10,104 nucleotides of DNA from Ruminococcaceae bacterium UBA5408 (GTDB lineage: Bacteria; Bacillota; Clostridia; Oscillospirales; Acutalibacteraceae). Each line of letters opens with the position of its first letter. The stretch's first letter is position 1. The position numbers and the translations under genes were made by a program. The stretch spans positions 18,778 through 28,881 of the forward strand of contig DHNU01000012.1 of NCBI GenBank assembly GCA_002407645.1, written 5' to 3'. The notes below the pieces were generated by a model. It had not been told where the DNA came from, searched no databases, and saw only the letters and a program-made list of their open reading frames with translations. This document shows, one piece after another, positions 6,270 through 10,104 of the stretch.

Positions 6270-6491
6270 ATGAAAACGCTAAAAGCGGCAAAAGTCGGAG
6301 AAACTCTCACAGTAGCAAAACTGCAAGGCGAAGGTGCTGTAAAGCGCAGAATTATGGATATGGGAATTACCAAAGGAACACAAATACATATTCGTAAAGT
6401 TGCGCCGCTCGGCGACCCAATTGAGGTTAATGTCCGCGGTTATGAATTATCTTTGAGAAAAGCTGATGCTGAAATGATATTAGTTGAATGA
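6270..6491 (+). CDS. feoA: FeoA family ferrous iron transport accessory protein (second copy)
   Basis: A 73-residue FeoA domain protein that is closer to the canonical pattern than the first copy: LKAAKVGETLTVAKL, then VKRRIMDMGITKGTQIHI (24-41), then APLGDPIEVNVRGYELSLRKADAEMI (45-70). AAGGAGA (6255-6261) lies 8 nt before the start. The two FeoA proteins share the fold but little identity, so they are not a recent duplication and may have different contacts with FeoB. The gene is followed by 91 bp holding two more operator boxes before feoB. Confidence 0.93.
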   Translation: MKTLKAAKVGETLTVAKLQGEGAVKRRIMDMGITKGTQIHIRKVAPLGDPIEVNVRGYELSLRKADAEMILVE

Positions 6492-6510
6492 TTATATTAA
6501 CTGTCCAAGG

Positions 6511-6526
6511 GTTAGTTTACTCTAAC
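6511..6526. promoter_or_regulatory. DtxR-type operator box 4
   Basis: GTTAG-TTTACT-CTAAC in the feoA-feoB gap. Here the arms extend by two further bases to GGGTTAG/CTAACCC (6509-6528), making it the box with the longest arms. It implies regulation, or a regulated internal promoter, specific to feoB. Confidence 0.78.
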
Positions 6527-6545
6527 CCATTTTATTGAAGCATTG

Positions 6546-6561
6546 GTTAGTTATAACTAAC
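6546..6561. promoter_or_regulatory. DtxR-type operator box 5
   Basis: GTTAGTTATAACTAAC, a perfect 16-bp palindrome with the same arm and spacer lengths, 35 bp after box 4 and 9 bp before the feoB ribosome binding site. Its centre contains TATAAC, a possible -10 for a feoB promoter, though no good -35 is evident. Confidence 0.78.
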
Positions 6562-6582
6562 TTAAATTTAGGAGGAAAATGG

Positions 6583-8991
6583 ATGTCTATTACTATTGCT
6601 CTTGCGGGTAACCCAAACTGCGGAAAAACCACACTTTTTAATGCACTTACGGGTTCAAACCAATTTGTAGGCAACTGGCCAGGTGTTACGGTTGAAAAAA
6701 AGGAAGGTAAGCTCAAAAATAATAAAGATGTTTTAATTATGGACCTTCCGGGAATCTATTCACTTTCGCCTTACACATTGGAAGAAGTCGTTGCACGAAA
6801 CTACTTAATTGATGATAAGCCTGACGCAATTTTAAATATAATCGACGGAACAAACTTAGAGCGAAATCTTTACCTTACTACCCAGCTTACGGAAATAGGT
6901 ATTCCGGTAGTTATTGCAATCAACATGATGGACATCGTAAAGAAAAACGGCGACAAAATCAATATTGAACAGTTGTCCCGGGAACTCGGATGTAAGGTTG
7001 TTGAAATTTCGGCATTAAAAAGCATCGGCATTACGAATGCCGCCGAAGAAGCGGTAAAAGCCGCAAAAACCACAAAAACAGTTCCTATGCATACGTTTAA
7101 CGGTGTTGTAGAACATGCTATCGCACATATTGAAGAAGCAGTTTTACATAGTTTGCCCGAAATCCAACAGCGCTGGTACGCAATCAAGCTTTTTGAACGC
7201 GACCAAAAGGTAATAGAAAAATTAAGTCTTAATAAAGATGCTCTTGAACATATAGAACAGGATATTAAAGCCTGCGAGCAGGAAATGGACGACGATGCGG
7301 AAAGCATAATAACCAATGAGCGTTATATTTACATTTCGTCTATTATTAAGGGATGTTATAAAAAGAAAAACGCAGGAAAACTTTCCACTTCAGATAAAAT
7401 CGACAAAGTCGTTACGAACAGATTTCTCGCACTTCCGATTTTCGCAATTGTTATGTTTATAGTATATTTTGTGTCTGTAACAACCGTCGGCACATGGGCA
7501 ACCGACTGGGCAAATGACGGTGTTTTCGGTGACGGGTGGCATTTGTTCGGTATAGGTTCTTCCGCTTATGAAGATGCCGTCGGAAATTACGAAGAGCCTG
7601 CCGCAGTTATTGAAGCTTTCGAAACAGCAGCAGAAGAAAAAAATATTGAACCCGACAAAGCGTCCGACTTAAAAGCTTCTGCTTATATGTATGATGACGA
7701 CGGCAATATTGAAAAAGAAATCCCCGTTACTTTTTCTTCTTATAAACAGGCAAAAGAAATTAAAGAACCCGACCCCGCCGAATACGGAGTTTGGGTACCG
7801 GGTGTTCCGGTTTTTCTTGAAAATTGGCTGTCAAGCATAAATTGTGCCGATTGGCTGCAGAGCTTACTTCTTGACGGTATAGTCGCGGGTGTCGGCGCAG
7901 TTTTGGGATTTGTTCCCCAAATGTTTGTTTTATTCTTGTTCCTTGCTTTCCTCGAATCCTGCGGATACATGGCACGCATTGCATTTGTAATGGACAGAAT
8001 ATTCAGGAAATTCGGTCTTTCGGGTAAATCCTTCATACCTATGCTGATAGGTACGGGCTGCGGCGTTCCCGGGATTATGGCAAGCCGTACCATTGAAAAC
8101 GAGCGCGACCGCAGAATGACCATTATGACAACTACATTTATTCCATGCGGAGCCAAACTTCCGATTATTGCACTTATAGCGGGTGCAATGTTCAGCGGAG
8201 CATGGTGGGTTGCCCCGAGCGCTTACTTTGTGGGTATTTCAGCTATTATTATTTCAGGTATAATCCTTAAAAAGACAACAATGTTTGAAGGCGACCCTGC
8301 TCCGTTTGTCATGGAGCTTCCGGGATACCATATGCCAACAGTTGGAAACGTATTTCGTTCAATGTGGGAACGAGGTTCCTCCTTTATCAGAAAAGCAGGA
8401 ACGATTATTCTTCTTGCCACTATACTTATTTGGTTCTTTTCAAACTACGGTTTTGACAACGGTTCATTTGGAACGGTCGATATGAATAACAGCCTCCTCG
8501 CAACGCTCGGCAAAACAATTTCGTGGATATTTATTCCGCTCGGTTGGGGAAACTGGCAGGGTTCCGTTGCGGCTATTACAGGACTTATCGCAAAAGAAAA
8601 TGTTGTCGGTACTTTCGGCGTTCTGTTCGGCGGATTTGATGAAGTCGCTGAAAACGGATGGCAGATTTGGGTTAATATGCGTGAAGTATTTTCACCCCTT
8701 GCCGCATATTCCTTCCTCGTTTTCAACCTTCTTTGCGCACCATGCTTCGCCGCAATGGGAGCTATAAAGCGTGAAATGAACAATACAAAATGGACTGCTT
8801 TCGCGATTTCATACCAGTGCATTTTTGCTTACGCCGTTTCACTTGTAATTTATCAGTTAGGTATGTTGATAAACGGTCAGGGAAATGTCCTCGGTTCGAT
8901 TACCGCTTTCGCTGTCATCATTTTTATGGTATATATGTTAATAAAGCCATACAGGGAAAGCAATACTTTGAAAGTAAAAGTCAGAGTTTAA
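6583..8991 (+). CDS. feoB: FeoB ferrous iron transport protein
   Basis: An 802-residue Fe(II) transporter. The N-terminal GTPase domain shows G1 GNPNCGKT (9-16), G2 T36 in PGVTVE, G3 DLPG (54-57), G4 NMMD (114-117) and G5 SALKS (143-147), followed by the helical GDI-like domain (about 175-270). The membrane part carries two Gate repeats: the first with VPQMFVLFLFLAFLESCGYMAR and GTGCGVPG (490-497, C493), the second with IAKENVVGTFGV (669-680) and LLCAPCFAAMGAIKRE (716-731, C718 and C721). PCGAKLP (521-527) is also conserved. I start at ATG 6583, with GGAGG 7 nt upstream; the frame is open further to TTG 6535 but that lacks a ribosome binding site and would run through operator box 5. An unusual acidic segment of about 90 residues (about 320-410) sits in the first external loop. 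Downstream partners are the Cys-rich protein and the two FeoA proteins upstream. Confidence 0.97.
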   Translation: MSITIALAGNPNCGKTTLFNALTGSNQFVGNWPGVTVEKKEGKLKNNKDVLIMDLPGIYSLSPYTLEEVVARNYLIDDKPDAILNIIDGTNLERNLYLTTQLTEIGIPVVIAINMMDIVKKNGDKINIEQLSRELGCKVVEISALKSIGITNAAEEAVKAAKTTKTVPMHTFNGVVEHAIAHIEEAVLHSLPEIQQRWYAIKLFERDQKVIEKLSLNKDALEHIEQDIKACEQEMDDDAESIITNERYIYISSIIKGCYKKKNAGKLSTSDKIDKVVTNRFLALPIFAIVMFIVYFVSVTTVGTWATDWANDGVFGDGWHLFGIGSSAYEDAVGNYEEPAAVIEAFETAAEEKNIEPDKASDLKASAYMYDDDGNIEKEIPVTFSSYKQAKEIKEPDPAEYGVWVPGVPVFLENWLSSINCADWLQSLLLDGIVAGVGAVLGFVPQMFVLFLFLAFLESCGYMARIAFVMDRIFRKFGLSGKSFIPMLIGTGCGVPGIMASRTIENERDRRMTIMTTTFIPCGAKLPIIALIAGAMFSGAWWVAPSAYFVGISAIIISGIILKKTTMFEGDPAPFVMELPGYHMPTVGNVFRSMWERGSSFIRKAGTIILLATILIWFFSNYGFDNGSFGTVDMNNSLLATLGKTISWIFIPLGWGNWQGSVAAITGLIAKENVVGTFGVLFGGFDEVAENGWQIWVNMREVFSPLAAYSFLVFNLLCAPCFAAMGAIKREMNNTKWTAFAISYQCIFAYAVSLVIYQLGMLINGQGNVLGSITAFAVIIFMVYMLIKPYRESNTLKVKVRV

Positions 8992-9011
8992 AGATTAAAA
9001 GGAGATAACAT

Positions 9012-9173
9012 ATGTTAACATTTTTAGCAGAAAACATAGGTACAATTCTTGTTGCCGCAGTTTTAGCCGTAATAGTTTTATTAATCGTATTTAAGCTTAA
9101 AAAAGACAAGAAAAAAAGCGGTTGTGCCGGCTGTTCAGCGTGCACACAAGCCTGCCCGTATCGTAAGCAGTAA
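9012..9173 (+). CDS. FeoB-associated Cys-rich membrane protein
   Basis: A 53-residue protein directly after feoB. ATG 9012 follows AAAAGGAG (8997-9004) by 7 nt, and TAA is at 9171-9173. Residues 9-27 form a single membrane helix, followed by a basic stretch (KLKKDKKK, 28-35, so the C-terminus is probably cytoplasmic) and the cysteine motif C38-x2-C41-x2-C44-x3-C48-P. This architecture and position match the FeoB-associated Cys-rich membrane protein family. The function of that family is not settled; metal binding next to FeoB on the cytoplasmic face is the natural inference. It is 20 bp from the feoB stop and is the last gene before the operon terminator. Confidence 0.9.
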   Translation: MLTFLAENIGTILVAAVLAVIVLLIVFKLKKDKKKSGCAGCSACTQACPYRKQ

Positions 9174-9211
9174 AATAACTAATCCATATAATAATTTTAC
9201 ATATGCCATTA

Positions 9212-9247
9212 CAGGAAAAAGGTTAGAGAAATCTAATCTTTTTTCTG
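9212..9247 (+). terminator. feo operon terminator
   Basis: CAGGAAAAAGGTTAGA (9212-9227) pairs with the 3' arm at 9232-9247 over 16 bp with two G-U pairs, closing a GAAA tetraloop (9228-9231). Its 3' side contains six T residues (9239-9244), followed by CTGTTCTTTTC. It lies 38 bp after the Cys-rich gene and ends the feo transcript. GTTAG-N6-CTAAT inside it resembles the feo operator boxes. Confidence 0.85.
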
Positions 9248-9547
9248 TTCTTTTCTTAACTTTAGCGCTGTTAAAATGTTATTCTTGTTGCTTGTAATCC
9301 CGTGGAATTTAACAATAATCAAGACTCTGTGCCATACATACTTTAAATATGAATTAAAAATTTCTCCTTGAAATTAAGCAAAAATAAATTTATATTTCAT
9401 AAAAATTATTTAAATGATATAACTTTTTTAATTGTCTGAATTTGCATAAGATTAATTGTTATACTTTCGCGCTGTGGCTCTCAGTCTCGTTTTACTTCAG
9501 TACCGAAAAAAGTTCCGCTCTCTGTAAACCCACACACTTAAATAGAG
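9248..9547. other. Non-coding stretch with nothing recognised
   Basis: About 300 bp of mostly AT-rich sequence between the feo terminator and the tRNA terminator. I see no gene with a ribosome binding site, no RNA family signature and no operator box. It may include remnants of deleted sequence, but nothing in it supports a specific call. Confidence 0.55.
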
Positions 9548-9585
9548 AAACAGAGCCATGCATTTTTTACTGCATGGCTCTGTTT
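9548..9585 (-). terminator. Terminator of the tRNA-Arg gene
   Basis: A perfect 15-bp stem, AAACAGAGCCATGCA (9548-9562) with its exact complement (9571-9585), closes an 8-nt loop. On the minus strand the hairpin begins at the last base of the encoded CCA end of the tRNA, and the stem ends in TTT followed by CTCTATTT. The U tract is modest, but the stem is very strong and nothing else ends the tRNA transcript. Confidence 0.7.
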
Positions 9586-9661
9586 GGTACGCCTGACAGA
9601 ATTCGAATCTGCGACACCCGGCGTCGGAGGCCGGTGCTCTATCCAGCTGAGCTACAGGCGC
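9585..9661 (-). tRNA. tRNA-Arg (anticodon CCG)
   Basis: A 77-nt cloverleaf including an encoded CCA. Reading the minus strand: acceptor GCGCCTG with CAGGCGT (the first pair is G-U), D arm GCTC/GAGC around AGCTGGATA, anticodon arm CCGGC-CTCCGAC-GCCGG with anticodon CCG, a 5-nt variable loop, and T arm GCAGA/TCTGT with loop TTCGAAT. It decodes CGG arginine codons. It has its own promoter and a terminator starting at the CCA, so it is a single-gene unit. Confidence 0.95.
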
Positions 9662-9675
9662 ATATACCATTTTGT

Positions 9676-9703
9676 ATTATATCACACTCAAATTTGAAGT
9701 CAA
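9676..9703 (-). promoter_or_regulatory. Promoter of tRNA-Arg
   Basis: On the minus strand TTGACT (9698-9703) and a perfect TATAAT (9676-9681) are separated by 16 bp. The predicted start is only about 8 nt before the mature tRNA 5' end, consistent with a short leader removed by RNase P. Confidence 0.75.
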
Positions 9704-9724
9704 TGGATTAAATTTTATAAAATG

Positions 9725-9754
9725 TTGGCTTTTTTAAAGAATTTGCGGTATGCT
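9725..9754 (+). promoter_or_regulatory. Candidate promoter of the glpP-like gene
   Basis: TTGGCT (9725-9730) and TATGCT (9749-9754) are 18 bp apart, each matching 4 of 6 consensus bases, and would give a leader of about 30 nt. Several other AT-rich hexamers nearby (TATAAA at 9760) could serve instead. Confidence 0.3.
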
Positions 9755-9790
9755 ATTTTTATAAACTAATCTTACTCTAAGGAGGCTTTT

Positions 9791-10104
9791 ATGCATAACC
9801 CTATATTTGATTTACTATCGGATAATCCAATTATTGCGGCAATTAAAGACGACAAAGGATTACAGCGGGTTATTGGTTCAAGCTGTAATATAGTATTTAT
9901 TCTGTACGGCAGCATCTTAACCATTCCTAAAATTGTCGACAGATTAAAAAAAGCAGGAAAATATGCTTTTGTCCACGTTGATTTGCTTGAAGGTACGTCA
10001 AGTAAAGATATAGTAATCGATTATATTAAACATACCACACAAGCCGACGGAATTATAAGTACAAAATCTTCTATGATAAGAGCGGCAAAGTCCGCGGGGC
10101 TTTA
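9791..10104 (+). CDS. glpP: GlpP family glycerol-3-phosphate-responsive antiterminator (3' partial)
   Basis: The frame is open from ATG 9791 to the end of the window (104 codons) and continues beyond it. AAGGAGG (9779-9785) lies 5 nt upstream. The visible residues follow the GlpP pattern: N-terminal PIIAAIKDDKGLQRVI, a beta strand with CNIVFILYGSI, then IVDRLKKAGKYAFVHVDLLEG (48-68) and ADGIISTKSSMIRAAKSAGL (85-104). In Bacillus GlpP binds glycerol 3-phosphate and prevents termination in the leaders of glycerol catabolic mRNAs. The family can also act on other targets, and the neighbours that would define the target here (glpF/glpK) are outside the window. Confidence 0.85.
   Translation, partial: MHNPIFDLLSDNPIIAAIKDDKGLQRVIGSSCNIVFILYGSILTIPKIVDRLKKAGKYAFVHVDLLEGTSSKDIVIDYIKHTTQADGIISTKSSMIRAAKSAGL

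Noticed and set aside
6535..6582. TTG at 6535 as the feoB start
   Set aside because: It would add 16 residues encoded by operator box 5 and the ribosome binding site. ATG 6583 has GGAGG at good spacing and gives the normal FeoB N-terminus.
8445..8822. Minus-strand open frame of 125 codons inside feoB
   Set aside because: It is a shadow of the conserved second Gate repeat of FeoB, with no initiation signals.
9585..9661. tRNA 3' end as an integration site for a mobile element
   Set aside because: There is no integrase, no duplicated tRNA 3' fragment and no element boundary in the window.
9442..9711. Plus-strand open frame of 89 codons
   Set aside because: It runs antisense through the tRNA-Arg gene and its terminator. 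The residues RIRICDTRRRRPVLYPAELQ are the well-known translation of the antisense of a tRNA gene, and there is no ribosome binding site.

Overview
The window looks like a chromosomal segment of a low-GC, Gram-positive anaerobe, most likely a member of the Clostridia (Oscillospiraceae/Ruminococcaceae-like). This is inferred from the AT-rich intergenic DNA, strong GGAGG-type ribosome binding sites, the clostridial gene families present (QueT behind a preQ1 riboswitch, feoA-feoA-feoB plus a small Cys-rich partner, a GlpP-type antiterminator) and abundant U-tailed intrinsic terminators. No species can be named from sequence alone. I see no phage, transposon or CRISPR. The window is mostly housekeeping transport and regulation.

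Layout. (1) Bases 1-908 are the 3' part of a CNNM/HlyC-CorC-type membrane protein with a CBS pair, closed by a strong terminator (912-937). (2) Bases 1015-3005 form a plus-strand unit: a class I preQ1 riboswitch, the queuosine-precursor transporter queT and, 13 bp later, a KtrB/TrkH-type potassium channel subunit. (3) Two RCK (TrkA/KtrA-type) proteins lie on the minus strand, convergent with the channel. A perfect 36-bp palindrome between them probably terminates transcription from both sides. (4) After an AT-rich gap (about 4449-4771), a minus-strand pair encodes an alpha/beta hydrolase and a DtxR/MntR-family metal-dependent repressor. (5) Divergent from the repressor is a ferrous iron uptake operon, feoA-feoA-feoB plus a 53-residue FeoB-associated Cys-rich membrane protein at 9012-9173. 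It ends in a GAAA-loop terminator. (6) Bases 9248-9547 hold nothing recognisable. A minus-strand tRNA-Arg(CCG) with its own promoter and terminator follows, then the 5' end of a GlpP-type antiterminator gene cut by the window edge.

How the genes work together. The clearest regulatory story is the feo locus. Five copies of GTTAG-N6-CTAAC lie at the two feo promoter or leader regions (three before the first feoA, one of them between the -35 and -10; two before feoB), next to the DtxR-type regulator. The TTAG-N6-CTAA core has the geometry of one dimer site inside the classical DtxR/IdeR box, so iron-dependent repression by the neighbouring regulator is the natural inference. Separately, the RCK proteins should gate the potassium channel although they are encoded on the opposite strand. 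The queT riboswitch should sequester the queT ribosome binding site when preQ1 is plentiful.

I found no wholly new system. The most distinctive items are the five-box feo operator array, an iron-box-like sequence embedded in the feo terminator, a FeoB with a large acidic extracytoplasmic insertion, a Cys-rich partner carrying a ferredoxin-like CX2CX2CX3CP motif, and the coupling of queT with a potassium channel.
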